A stretch of 64,000 nt of DNA from Pseudomonas yamanorum. GTDB lineage: Bacteria > Pseudomonadota > Gammaproteobacteria > Pseudomonadales > Pseudomonadaceae. This document shows positions 44,316-52,309 of the stretch, one piece after another. Under the pieces are notes generated by a model. It was not told where the DNA came from. It saw only the letters and a program-made list of their open reading frames with translations, and searched no databases. The DNA lies in NCBI RefSeq assembly GCF_900105735.1, contig NZ_LT629793.1:372001-436000 (forward strand), given 5' to 3'. Each line of letters begins with the position of its first letter. Positions within the stretch are counted from its first letter, which is position 1. The position numbers and the translations under genes were made by a program.

Positions 44316-44463
44316 CAGGACGAACTCCGGCGCGCAATCACTGTTGCGGGCGCATAAAAAAGGCAGCAGGAAGCACTCGGCCAAACTTCGGTTGGCCGGT
44401 GCGTTAACAACTGTTCAGAAGTGCTCGGGTATTAACTTGGGCGAGATGGACCTCCGGGAAACT

Positions 44464-45321
44464 TCAGTCAATCAATCCATGAGCGTCATAAAACGGATAC
44501 GGCCCCGGATAGTCCCCGAATACGCCGTTGTGGCTGACCAACCCTTGCTGTTCATCCCAGCGGTGCAAGAGGTAACCCGCCGGTTCCAGGTTGAAATGCG
44601 CTGGAGCAGCCTCCTGTAGATCCAGCACGATTTGATGGGATGTGCCCGGGCATACGCAGCTCACACTGCCGCCGAAACGGCGCTGCATCGGCCGGTGCAA
44701 ATGCCCACACAGCAGGCGTTCCACCTGAGGGTGACGGGCGATGATCTTTTCCAGCGCAGCGGCGTTGACGAATGGCTCGCGGTCCATATGGCCGATGCCG
44801 CTGATAAACGGCGGGTGATGCAAAATCAGCAGGGTCGGCACGTTCGGCTGCAGCGCCAGTTGCTCATCAAGCCACTGCAATTGGCTGTCCAGCAGCTGGC
44901 CGCCATGGGCATCGGGAATCGTCGAATCCAGGCCGATCAGCCGCACCGGATAGTCGTCCACCACCCAGTCCAGCGGCCCGTCGGCGCTCGCCGGCAAATA
45001 GCGGTGATCACCAAAGGCGTCGAGCAAATGCTGGCGGTTGTCGTGATTGCCCGGCACGAGGTAGCAAGGCATCTGCAAACGGGCCAGTTCGGGGTGCAGC
45101 ACGGCGTATTCATCGGCGCGACCGAAGTCCACCAGGTCGCCGCTGATCACCACGATATCGGGCCGTGGGTAACTGGCGTTCAGGTGGTCGACGGCACGGC
45201 GCAATGCACCGAGGGTGTCGACCACGCCGTAAGTCAGGCGCTGGCCGGCTTTAAGGTGCAGATCGCTGATCTGCGCAACAAGAAACGGACGGTTCAAAAT
45301 AGGCTCTCTGAAGTCAGGCAT
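44464..45321 (-). CDS. GpdQ-like class III metallophosphodiesterase
   Basis: A 285-residue calcineurin-type phosphodiesterase. All metal motifs are present: ISDLHL (Asp20, His22), SGDLVDFG, PGNHDNR, LHHPPFISGIGHMD and CGHLHRP. The late blocks PGTSHQIVLDL, YLLHRWDE and the PGPYPFYD ending closely follow Enterobacter GpdQ, a glycerophosphodiesterase, more than cAMP phosphodiesterase CpdA. It is the last gene of the LacI-led ABC operon and its ATG overlaps the ATPase stop by eight bases; a TTG at 45297 with GAGAG upstream is an alternative start. Confidence 0.85.
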   Translation of the reverse strand: MPDFREPILNRPFLVAQISDLHLKAGQRLTYGVVDTLGALRRAVDHLNASYPRPDIVVISGDLVDFGRADEYAVLHPELARLQMPCYLVPGNHDNRQHLLDAFGDHRYLPASADGPLDWVVDDYPVRLIGLDSTIPDAHGGQLLDSQLQWLDEQLALQPNVPTLLILHHPPFISGIGHMDREPFVNAAALEKIIARHPQVERLLCGHLHRPMQRRFGGSVSCVCPGTSHQIVLDLQEAAPAHFNLEPAGYLLHRWDEQQGLVSHNGVFGDYPGPYPFYDAHGLID

Positions 45322-46345
45322 GCAGGGTGAACAGCTTGTGTGGGGCGATGGCCAGGGCAATCGGCGCGCCGACGGCGTGAAGCTGGTTGTCGCTGCTGTC
45401 CACCAGCAACGGTTGCGGGCCGCCGACATCCACCAGCAGGCGGCTTTGCGCGCCCTGGAAAAACTGCGCCAGCAAATGCCCGTGCAGGTGCCCTTCGCTC
45501 TCCATCACCCGCAGGTGCTCGGGGCGGCAGTACACGGTGGCCGGCAGATGAGGCTCGTGCCACGGCAGTTCGCCGCCGCACACTTTCAAGCCATGGGCCG
45601 TGCGATCCACCACCGAAAAGGCATTCAGGTTGCCCACAAAGCCTGCAACAAACGCGTTGGCCGGCTGCTGGTAGATCTCCCGCGGGCTGGCCAGTTGCGC
45701 GATACGCCCCTGCTCCATCACCAGGATGCGATCTCCCAGGGCCATGGCTTCGCCCTGATCGTGGGTGACGAACACCGAAGTGATGCCGAGGCCGCGCAAC
45801 AGCTGATCCAGCTCACTGCGCAGGCGCTCACGCAACTGTGCATCGAGGGCGGCCAACGGTTCATCCAGCAACAGTACTTTGGGCCGAGGCGCCAAGGCGC
45901 GGGCCAGTGCCACACGCTGGCGCTGGCCGCCCGACAGCTCATGGATGCTGCGCTTGCCATGGTTCTGCAGGCCCACCAGCTCCAGCAGTTCGTCACAGCG
46001 CTTGTTGCGCTCTGTCGGCGCGACGCCGCGAATTTTCAGGCCGTAGACGATATTGCCGGCCACATCCAGGTTGGGAAACAACGCGTAATTCTGGAACACC
46101 ATACCCACATCACGCCGCTCGATGGGCAGGCGCGTGACGTCGGTGTCACCGAAAAAAACCTGGCCTGCATCGGGACGCTCAAGGCCGGCGATCAAACGCA
46201 AGGTGGTGGTTTTGCCGCAACCGGACGGGCCGAGAATGGCCAGGGTTTCGCCGCCCTCGATGGTCAGGTCGAGGTTCTGCACGGCAACGGTGCCGTCGGC
46301 GAATGCCTTGCGGCAACCCTTCAGGCGAATGGTGATAGCGGTCAT
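45314..46345 (-). CDS. ABC transporter ATP-binding protein (PotA/FbpC/UgpC type)
   Basis: A 343-residue ATPase. Walker A is LGPSGCGKTTT (about 38-48), the signature is LSGGQRQRVALARAL, Walker B is VLLLDEPLAALD, followed by the switch His in VFVTHDQ. The C-terminal TOBE_2 domain shows CRPEHLRV. The type serves iron, spermidine, sulfate or glycerol-phosphate importers. Its ATG overlaps the permease stop by four bases. Confidence 0.92.
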   Translation of the reverse strand: MTAITIRLKGCRKAFADGTVAVQNLDLTIEGGETLAILGPSGCGKTTTLRLIAGLERPDAGQVFFGDTDVTRLPIERRDVGMVFQNYALFPNLDVAGNIVYGLKIRGVAPTERNKRCDELLELVGLQNHGKRSIHELSGGQRQRVALARALAPRPKVLLLDEPLAALDAQLRERLRSELDQLLRGLGITSVFVTHDQGEAMALGDRILVMEQGRIAQLASPREIYQQPANAFVAGFVGNLNAFSVVDRTAHGLKVCGGELPWHEPHLPATVYCRPEHLRVMESEGHLHGHLLAQFFQGAQSRLLVDVGGPQPLLVDSSDNQLHAVGAPIALAIAPHKLFTLHA

Positions 46346-47136
46346 CGACGCTCTCCACGGGACAGACGAGCGCTGATGGCCTGCAACGCAATCAGCAGCG
46401 GCACGATCATCAGCAAAAAGATAAGGGTGTAGGCGCTGGCGATTTCCAGGCGGGCCGAGGCGTAGCTGTCGGCGAGGCCGACGGGCAAGGTCTTGGTCAT
46501 CGGCGTGTGGAGCATCCAAGTCAGGTTGAACTCGCCCAGGGACAGGGTCACGACCATCAACACCCCGGCGAGAATCCCCGCCCGGCAGTTGGGCACCACC
46601 ACACTGAAGAAGCGTCGCAGGGGACCGGCCCCCAGACTCGCAGCGGCCTCTTCCAGCACCGGCAACTGCTGGCGTTGCATCACCGCCATCACCGGGCGCA
46701 CCAGGAACGGCAAGGTGAACAACACGTGCCCCACCAGGATGAACAACCAGCTGCTGCGAAACCCGCCGAACTGGCCGTAGGTCAGCAACAACGCCAGGGC
46801 ACTTGCCAGGCCAGGCATGGCCACCGGCAGCACCATCAATTCCTCGAAGGCGCGGCTGAAGCGGTTGTTCATGCGCACAAGGGCGTATGCCGCCGGCACA
46901 CCGATCACACAGACACACACCGCGCAGGCCAGGGCCAGTTGCAGTGAGAGCCAGACCGTCGGCGAGTAGGCCTGCCAGACCTGGATCAACCAGTCGAACG
47001 TCAGGCCGCTGGACAGGCCGACGAAGAAGTTGCGCGTCAGCCCCGCCAGCAATGACATCAACACCGGCACCAACATGAAGGCGCAGACCAGCAAGGTAAA
47101 CAGCAACTGGATGACAAACAGCGATGAGCGCTTCAC
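46342..47136 (-). CDS. ABC transporter permease (PotC-like)
   Basis: A 264-residue inner-membrane permease with six transmembrane helices. The EAA loop that docks the ATPase is LEEAAASLGAGPLRRFFSVVVPNCRAGILAG (about residues 175-205). It pairs with the permease immediately upstream, which its ATG overlaps by four bases. Together they form the channel of the importer. Confidence 0.9.
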   Translation of the reverse strand: MKRSSLFVIQLLFTLLVCAFMLVPVLMSLLAGLTRNFFVGLSSGLTFDWLIQVWQAYSPTVWLSLQLALACAVCVCVIGVPAAYALVRMNNRFSRAFEELMVLPVAMPGLASALALLLTYGQFGGFRSSWLFILVGHVLFTLPFLVRPVMAVMQRQQLPVLEEAAASLGAGPLRRFFSVVVPNCRAGILAGVLMVVTLSLGEFNLTWMLHTPMTKTLPVGLADSYASARLEIASAYTLIFLLMIVPLLIALQAISARLSRGERR

Positions 47137-47954
47137 AGGACGGTCCCCGCGTTTTTCACCAGACGCCGCGTCAGTAACAACACGGCCCAGGTCACCACGC
47201 CGAGCACCACGGAGAGTGCCGCGGCTACCGCAAAATTGGCGTAGTTGGTGAACACGTTATAGATAGCGACGGGCGTCACGTTCAGCCGCGTGCCCAGGGT
47301 GAACGCCGTGCCGAAGGCGCCCATGGACGTGGCAAAACAGATCGCCCCGCAGGAGGCCAGCGCCGGCGCCAGGCCCGGCACGATCACGTCGCACACCACC
47401 CGCCAATGCCCGGCCCCCAGTGAATGGGCGGCTTCCTCGAGGCTGCGGTCGAGGCTTTCACAGGCTGCCATCACCGTGAGAATCACCCGAGGAATCGAGA
47501 AGTACAGGTAGCCGACAAACAACCCCGCCAGCGAATAGGCAAAGATCCAGCGCTCACCGGCCAACTGAAGCCCGAGTGCCGCGAACAAGCCTTGTCGACC
47601 TGCCAGCAGGATCACCAGGAAGCCCACCACCACACCGGGGAACGCCAGGGGAAACGTCAACAACGCCACCAGCGCCGAACGTCCGAAGAATTGCTGGCGG
47701 GCGAGAAACACGCCCGCAATGCCGCCCACCAGCAGCGCCGCCAACGTCACCAGCACCGCGAGCACGCAGGTTTGCGCCAGGCTGCCCAGGTATTGCGCGC
47801 TGCTCAGGACCTGCCAGTAACCGCTGCCGTGGCTGTCGCGGCTTTCACCGCCCAGCACCATCAGGTGCGCCAGCGGCAACAACCAGAACGCGAGCAGCAC
47901 CGCAAACGCCGGGGCCAGCGCCCAGGCGGGATTTGGCCGCAAGAGTGCCTTCAC
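47133..47954 (-). CDS. ABC transporter permease (PotB-like)
   Basis: A 273-residue six-helix permease starting MKALLRPNPAWALAPAFAVLLAFWLLPLAHLM. The EAA loop is LEEAAHSLGAGHWRVVCDVIVPGLAPALASCG. It follows the substrate-binding protein gene with no gap (the stop of that gene ends one base away) and overlaps the second permease, so all are one transcript. Confidence 0.9.
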   Translation of the reverse strand: MKALLRPNPAWALAPAFAVLLAFWLLPLAHLMVLGGESRDSHGSGYWQVLSSAQYLGSLAQTCVLAVLVTLAALLVGGIAGVFLARQQFFGRSALVALLTFPLAFPGVVVGFLVILLAGRQGLFAALGLQLAGERWIFAYSLAGLFVGYLYFSIPRVILTVMAACESLDRSLEEAAHSLGAGHWRVVCDVIVPGLAPALASCGAICFATSMGAFGTAFTLGTRLNVTPVAIYNVFTNYANFAVAAALSVVLGVVTWAVLLLTRRLVKNAGTVL

Positions 47955-48959
47955 TTACTTGACCTCACTCAGGTAACGCGCGGCGAAGGCTTCCTGCACG
48001 GCGGCCATTTTTTGGTAATCCACCACGCCGGCCCGGGCGTAGTCGCTGTCCGGCAGAAACTGCGCGGCGACGTCCGCCGGCATCTTCACGGGACGGACTG
48101 GGCGCAGGTAGGCCTTGGCCCAGAGCGCCTGGCCCGCATCGGACAGAACGAAGTCCAGGACCTTTTCACCGTTGGCGCGATGCGGTGCGTTCGCCACCAG
48201 GCTCATCACGTACGGCACGCTGATGCTGCCTTCCTTGGGAATCACGAAGGCGACGTTGGCGTTGTCCTTGTAGCGGGCGCGGTAGGCGTTGAAGTCGTAG
48301 TCCACCAGGATCGGCAACTCGCCGGAGAGCACCCGCGCATAGGCGGTTTGCTTGGGCACGATGGGGGCGTTTTTCGCCAGCTTCTGGAAGTAGTCGATGG
48401 CCGGGGCGAAGTTATCGAGGTCGCCGCCCATGGCGCGGTTGATCGCCACCGCCGAGACGTAGCCGACGAAAGCGCTGGACGGATCGAGGTAACCGACCAT
48501 GCCTTTGTACTCAGGCTTGAGCAGGTCGGCCCAGCTTTGCGGCACCGGCAGCCCGCCCAGGGCATCGACATTGACCATGATGCCCAGGGTGCCGGAGTGA
48601 ATTGCGAACCACTGGCCATCCGGGTCTTTCAGGCCGGCGGGAATCTGCTCCCAGCCTTTGGGTTTATAGCCCTCCACCACTTCGGCCTTCTGCGCTTGCA
48701 GGCCGAACGTCACGCCGTAGTAGACGACATCGGCCACCGGCGCGGCTTTCTCGGCCACCAACTGCGCCAGGGACTGGCCGGAGTTCTTGTTATCCAGCGG
48801 CACCTGCACGCCGGTGGTCGCTGCGATGGCCTTGAGTTGCGTGCCCCAGTCCGCCCAGTCTGGCGGGCAGTTGTAGCAAATCGCGGTGTCCGCGGCCTGG
48901 GCCAGGCTGGCCGTGCCGCACAGCAGCAATGCCGCCAGGGTTTTACTGAGCATGCGCAT
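47955..48959 (-). CDS. ABC transporter substrate-binding protein (family 1-like)
   Basis: A 334-residue periplasmic binding protein. The signal peptide MRMLSKTLAALLLCGTASLAQAA precedes DTAICYNCPPDWADWGTQLKAIAATTGV, a cysteine-containing start (CYNC) not usual in PotD/FbpA. Other blocks are VYYGVTFGLQAQKAEVVEGYKP, HSGTLGIMVN and LVDYDFNAYRARY. AAGGAG precedes the ATG. The ligand is unknown; with a GpdQ-like enzyme in the operon, a phosphodiester is a fair guess. It overlaps the upstream LacI stop. Confidence 0.87.
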   Translation of the reverse strand: MRMLSKTLAALLLCGTASLAQAADTAICYNCPPDWADWGTQLKAIAATTGVQVPLDNKNSGQSLAQLVAEKAAPVADVVYYGVTFGLQAQKAEVVEGYKPKGWEQIPAGLKDPDGQWFAIHSGTLGIMVNVDALGGLPVPQSWADLLKPEYKGMVGYLDPSSAFVGYVSAVAINRAMGGDLDNFAPAIDYFQKLAKNAPIVPKQTAYARVLSGELPILVDYDFNAYRARYKDNANVAFVIPKEGSISVPYVMSLVANAPHRANGEKVLDFVLSDAGQALWAKAYLRPVRPVKMPADVAAQFLPDSDYARAGVVDYQKMAAVQEAFAARYLSEVK

Positions 48960-49963
48960 CAAGCGTCTCCTTTATGGGGTTGGGTACTTTCGCCCGGCCG
49001 GACATGGCACGGCAGGCAGTGGGAAGTCGGTGCGTTGCCGGCGATTTGCGCCAGCAGTTGGTCGATCACGGTGCTGGCCAACAGCGCGATGGGCTGCACC
49101 ACGCTGCACAGCGTCGGGTGCATCTGGGTGCCCAGGGAAATACCGTCAAACCCCATCACCGAGAGTTGTTCGGGCACGTTCCAGGCGTGGCGGCGCAGTT
49201 CGGCGATCAGGCTGATGGCGAGAAAATCGTTGGAGCAGACCAGTGCTGTGGGGGCTTGCGGGCCTTGCAGGAAGGGTTCGATGGCGGCGAACTCGGCTTG
49301 GGTGTGGGCCGGCATTTCGATCACCGGTTGGCTATCGAGACCGTACTCGCCCATGGCATCGCAATACCCGGCATAACGCAGGCGGGCCCGGTCGGATTGC
49401 AACGCGGGTCCGGCGACCATGGCGATCCGGCGATGGCCCGCCTCCAGCAGATAACGGGTCGCGAGGGCCATGCCGGCGCGGTTGTCCACCGAGACGGCGC
49501 TGTAGTTGGGGTTGTCAGGTTGGTGGTAGGCCAGCACGAACGGCGTTTCTTCCGTGGCCAGGCTGTGGAGCACGCTGTTGCTTTCGGCGTCGGTGACGGT
49601 CAGCACCAAACCATCGACGCGCTGGCGCAGCAGCTCTTCCACCACACTGCTTTCGCGCTCGGCGCTGTAGTCGGTGGTCGCCAGCAACAGGTTATAGCCG
49701 CGCAGTCGTGCGGCGCGTTCCATGGCCTGAAACTGCTCGGCGAACACCGGGTTAAGCAGGTTGGGCACCACCACGCCGATCAGGTTGGTGGTTTGCAGGC
49801 GCAATTGGCGGCCCAGCAGGTTGGGCCTGAAACCCAGCTCGCGGGCGGCGGCGAATACCTGCTCACGGGTGGCCGGGCGCACTTGTTCCGGGGAGGCAAA
49901 GGTGCGGGCGGCGGTGGCGCGGGATACGCCGGCCAGCCGCGCTACGTCTTTCAAATCAGTCAT
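48959..49963 (-). CDS. LacI-family transcriptional regulator
   Basis: A 334-residue repressor. The headpiece is TDLKDVARLAGVSRATAARTFASPEQVRPATREQVFAAARELGFRPN, with the hinge helix near LLGRQLRLQTTNLIGVVVPNLLNPVF, then the periplasmic-binding-type effector domain. The recognition helix SRATAARTF differs from the more usual SxxTVSRVL. It is the first gene of the ABC operon, not divergent from it: its stop (TGA) overlaps the start of the binding-protein gene. It likely represses its own operon. Confidence 0.9.
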   Translation of the reverse strand: MTDLKDVARLAGVSRATAARTFASPEQVRPATREQVFAAARELGFRPNLLGRQLRLQTTNLIGVVVPNLLNPVFAEQFQAMERAARLRGYNLLLATTDYSAERESSVVEELLRQRVDGLVLTVTDAESNSVLHSLATEETPFVLAYHQPDNPNYSAVSVDNRAGMALATRYLLEAGHRRIAMVAGPALQSDRARLRYAGYCDAMGEYGLDSQPVIEMPAHTQAEFAAIEPFLQGPQAPTALVCSNDFLAISLIAELRRHAWNVPEQLSVMGFDGISLGTQMHPTLCSVVQPIALLASTVIDQLLAQIAGNAPTSHCLPCHVRPGESTQPHKGDA

Positions 49964-50079
49964 TGTCACTCGCTTGAGATCGATCTCATTGGCGAGGACA
50001 GTAACGGGGGAATGTGGCAGTCAGGCGATGGGGAGATGACGGTTTGATGTCAGCGTAGATGCGTTTTTGTTCCCACGCT

Positions 50080-50214
50080 GATCGTTCCCACGCTCTGCGT
50101 GGGAATGCGTCCCGTGACGCTCCGCGTCACCACTGCGCAAGACTTGAACCTTGCATCGCCCGATGGACGCAGAGCGTCCGAGGCGGCATTCCCACGCAGA
50201 GCGTGGGAACGATC
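50080..50214. repeat. Complex repeat element with nested hairpins
   Basis: The 372-base gap 49964-50335 holds no gene. It holds this element, bounded by GATCGTTCCCACGC and GCGTGGGAACGATC. Inside are hairpins TTCCCACGCTCTGCGTGGGAA, GTGACGCTCCGCGTCAC and GGACGCAGAGCGTCC. A second copy, shorter and diverged, is at 59044-59150. A single REP unit follows at 50253. Confidence 0.8.
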
Positions 50215-50252
50215 ACCATAGCGGTGTGTCAGGCAACCTGGTTGTCGGCTGT

Positions 50253-50300
50253 GCCGCCGCCTTCGCGGCCTCGCTAAAGTTCGACGGCTCCCACAGGGGA
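50253..50300. repeat. Single REP unit
   Basis: GCCGCCGCCTTCGCGGCCTCG followed by CTAAAGTTCGACGGCTCCC and ACAGGGGA. It closely matches the unit at 12681-12725. Confidence 0.6.
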
Positions 50301-50335
50301 TTGGGGTTGCTTGGTGGTTTTGTGTTTTTTCAGCG

Positions 50336-50998
50336 TCAGGCCACCAGCCCCTCTTTGGCGGCGTTGGCGAGTATGTCGTGGGCGGGCACGTTGACCCAGG
50401 TGGCGGCGTCCACGTCGCCCTGCTTTGCCAGCCAGGCTTCCACCATCTGGTAGCCCAGCGTGTACCCCAGCCACCTCGGCCGTGCGCCGGTACCAAAGAA
50501 CCATTCGCTGTGGTCGTAATACGTGGCTTCGAGAAGCTGGCGGTCTACCGGTGCACTCAGCAGTTCCTGGGGTGCAAGCGCCCGCTCCCACAACTCCGGC
50601 TCACTGCCCAGGACCCGTCGTACAAACTGCCCGGCCAGGCCTTCACTGACCATCGCCTCCCCCAGCGTCCAGCCATAACCCGGGCCCGTCATGCGCAGGC
50701 AATGGTGCACCTCATGCACCACGTGCCGGCGCAATGCTCCGCTTTGCAGGCTGGCGAGGAAATTCGGGTTGTCGGGGTCAAGGGTCATGCTGAACAGGGT
50801 GCTGCGATAAGCACGGCCCACCAGGCCGAGTTCCGGCAGGGTCTCCCCCGGCAATCGCTGGATCAGAATGTCCAGGCGCGGCGGCGGCATCATCTGCGCA
50901 ATGGCCCCGTAAGCGACTTCACATTCACGGATCAGCTCAGCGCGAAACTGCGCCAGGCTCCCCGAAGCTTCCAGCCAATGCAGCGTCCATGCGTCCAT
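50336..50998 (-). CDS. DUF2268-like putative zinc protease
   Basis: A 220-residue cytoplasmic protein with a gluzincin-type motif HEVHH in RRHVVHEVHHCLRM (about residues 105-118) and a downstream Glu in WTLGEAMVSEGLAGQF, which would give the third zinc ligand. This layout fits DUF2268 predicted metalloproteases. AGAGGTGAG lies just before ATG 50998, favouring it over an upstream in-frame start. No signal peptide; no function is known. Confidence 0.75.
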   Translation of the reverse strand: MDAWTLHWLEASGSLAQFRAELIRECEVAYGAIAQMMPPPRLDILIQRLPGETLPELGLVGRAYRSTLFSMTLDPDNPNFLASLQSGALRRHVVHEVHHCLRMTGPGYGWTLGEAMVSEGLAGQFVRRVLGSEPELWERALAPQELLSAPVDRQLLEATYYDHSEWFFGTGARPRWLGYTLGYQMVEAWLAKQGDVDAATWVNVPAHDILANAAKEGLVA

Positions 50999-51182
50999 TC
51001 TCACCTCTCGTCGCCGAAGCCGTGGTCCGTTATCAAAGCGGCTCATCATACCGACGGGCTGTCATATTCACAGGCCAGCTTATAACCGGGCCAGCAAATT
51101 CCGCTGACTAACCTTTCGATCTGTCCCAAGTGCGGGCACAATGCGTGTCCTTTTTTGGCAGGCACCGCCGCAGGCTCTGAAA

Positions 51183-52280
51183 ATGATCAAAACGCCGTAC
51201 TACCTCATCGACAAACAGAAGCTTCTGGTCAACATGCAGAAGATCGCCTACGTGCGCGAACAGTCCGGCGCCAAGGCTCTGCTGGCCCTCAAGTGTTTCG
51301 CCACCTGGTCGGTGTTCGACCTGATGCAGGAATACATGGACGGCACCACCTCGTCGTCGTTGTACGAGCTGAAGCTGGGTCGCCAGAAGTTCGAAGGTGA
51401 AGCTCACGCCTACAGCGTGGCCTGGGCCGACGATGAAATCGAAGAGATGCTCGATAACTGCGACAAGATCATCTTCAACTCCATCAGCCAGCTGCAGCGC
51501 TTTGCCGAACGCAGCGAAGGCAAGACCCGCGGCTTGCGCGTCAACCCGCAAGTGAGCAGCTCCGACTACCTGCTGGCCGACCCGGCGCGCCCGTTCAGCC
51601 GTCTCGGCGAGTGGGACCCGGTGAAGATCGAAGGTGTGATCGAGCAGATCTCCGGCTTCATGTTCCACAACAACTGCGAGAACGGTGACTTCAACCTGTT
51701 CGACCAGATGCTCAACACCATCGAAGAACGCTTCGGCGCACTGCTGCACAAGGTCAACTGGGTCAGCCTCGGCGGCGGCATCCACTTTACCGGTGAAGGC
51801 TATGCCATCGACGCCTTCTGCCAGCGCCTCAAGGCGTTCTCGCAGAAGTACGACGTGCAGGTGTACCTGGAACCCGGCGAAGCGGCGATCACCAACAGCG
51901 CCTCCCTGGAAGTGACCGTGCTCGACACCCTCTACAACGGCAAGAACCTCGCCGTGGTAGACAGCTCCATCGAAGCCCACCTGCTGGATCTGCTGATCTA
52001 TCGCCTCAACGCCAAGCTGGCGCCAAGCAATGGCGAACACACCTACATGGTGTGCGGCAAGTCGTGCCTGGCCGGGGACATCTTCGGTGAGTACCAATTT
52101 GATCAGCCGCTGGCCATCGGCGATCGACTGTCGTTCATCGACACGGCAGGCTACACCATGGTCAAGAAAAACTGGTTCAACGGCCTGAAAATGCCGTCCA
52201 TCGTAGTGAAACAACTCGACGGTACAGTCGAAGTGGTTCGTGAATTTGGTTACGACGACTACCTGTCCAGCCTTTCGTAA
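51183..52280 (+). CDS. nspC: Carboxynorspermidine/carboxyspermidine decarboxylase
   Basis: A 365-residue fold-III PLP decarboxylase of the alanine-racemase/diaminopimelate decarboxylase group. The PLP lysine is Lys37 in ALLALKCFATWSVF, and GGGIHFTGEGY binds phosphate; the active-site cysteine is in MVCGKSCLAGDIFGEY. It removes CO2 from carboxynorspermidine or carboxyspermidine. ATG 51183 gives the usual NspC length. It lies 29 bases from the carboxynorspermidine dehydrogenase gene, so they form the alternative spermidine/norspermidine route. Confidence 0.92.
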   Translation: MIKTPYYLIDKQKLLVNMQKIAYVREQSGAKALLALKCFATWSVFDLMQEYMDGTTSSSLYELKLGRQKFEGEAHAYSVAWADDEIEEMLDNCDKIIFNSISQLQRFAERSEGKTRGLRVNPQVSSSDYLLADPARPFSRLGEWDPVKIEGVIEQISGFMFHNNCENGDFNLFDQMLNTIEERFGALLHKVNWVSLGGGIHFTGEGYAIDAFCQRLKAFSQKYDVQVYLEPGEAAITNSASLEVTVLDTLYNGKNLAVVDSSIEAHLLDLLIYRLNAKLAPSNGEHTYMVCGKSCLAGDIFGEYQFDQPLAIGDRLSFIDTAGYTMVKKNWFNGLKMPSIVVKQLDGTVEVVREFGYDDYLSSLS

Positions 52281-52309
52281 AGCGGACAGATAAAGGAGAG
52301 ATAAAGCAA

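Noticed and set aside
44464..45321. cAMP phosphodiesterase CpdA
   Set aside because: It shares the metallophosphoesterase core, but the late sequence blocks and operon with an importer fit GpdQ better; cpdA usually lies near parE/nudF.
47424..49376. Open frame of 650 codons antisense to the ABC operon and LacI gene
   Set aside because: It crosses three genes with clear motifs and overlapping stops and starts on the other strand; its translation looks like shadow sequence.
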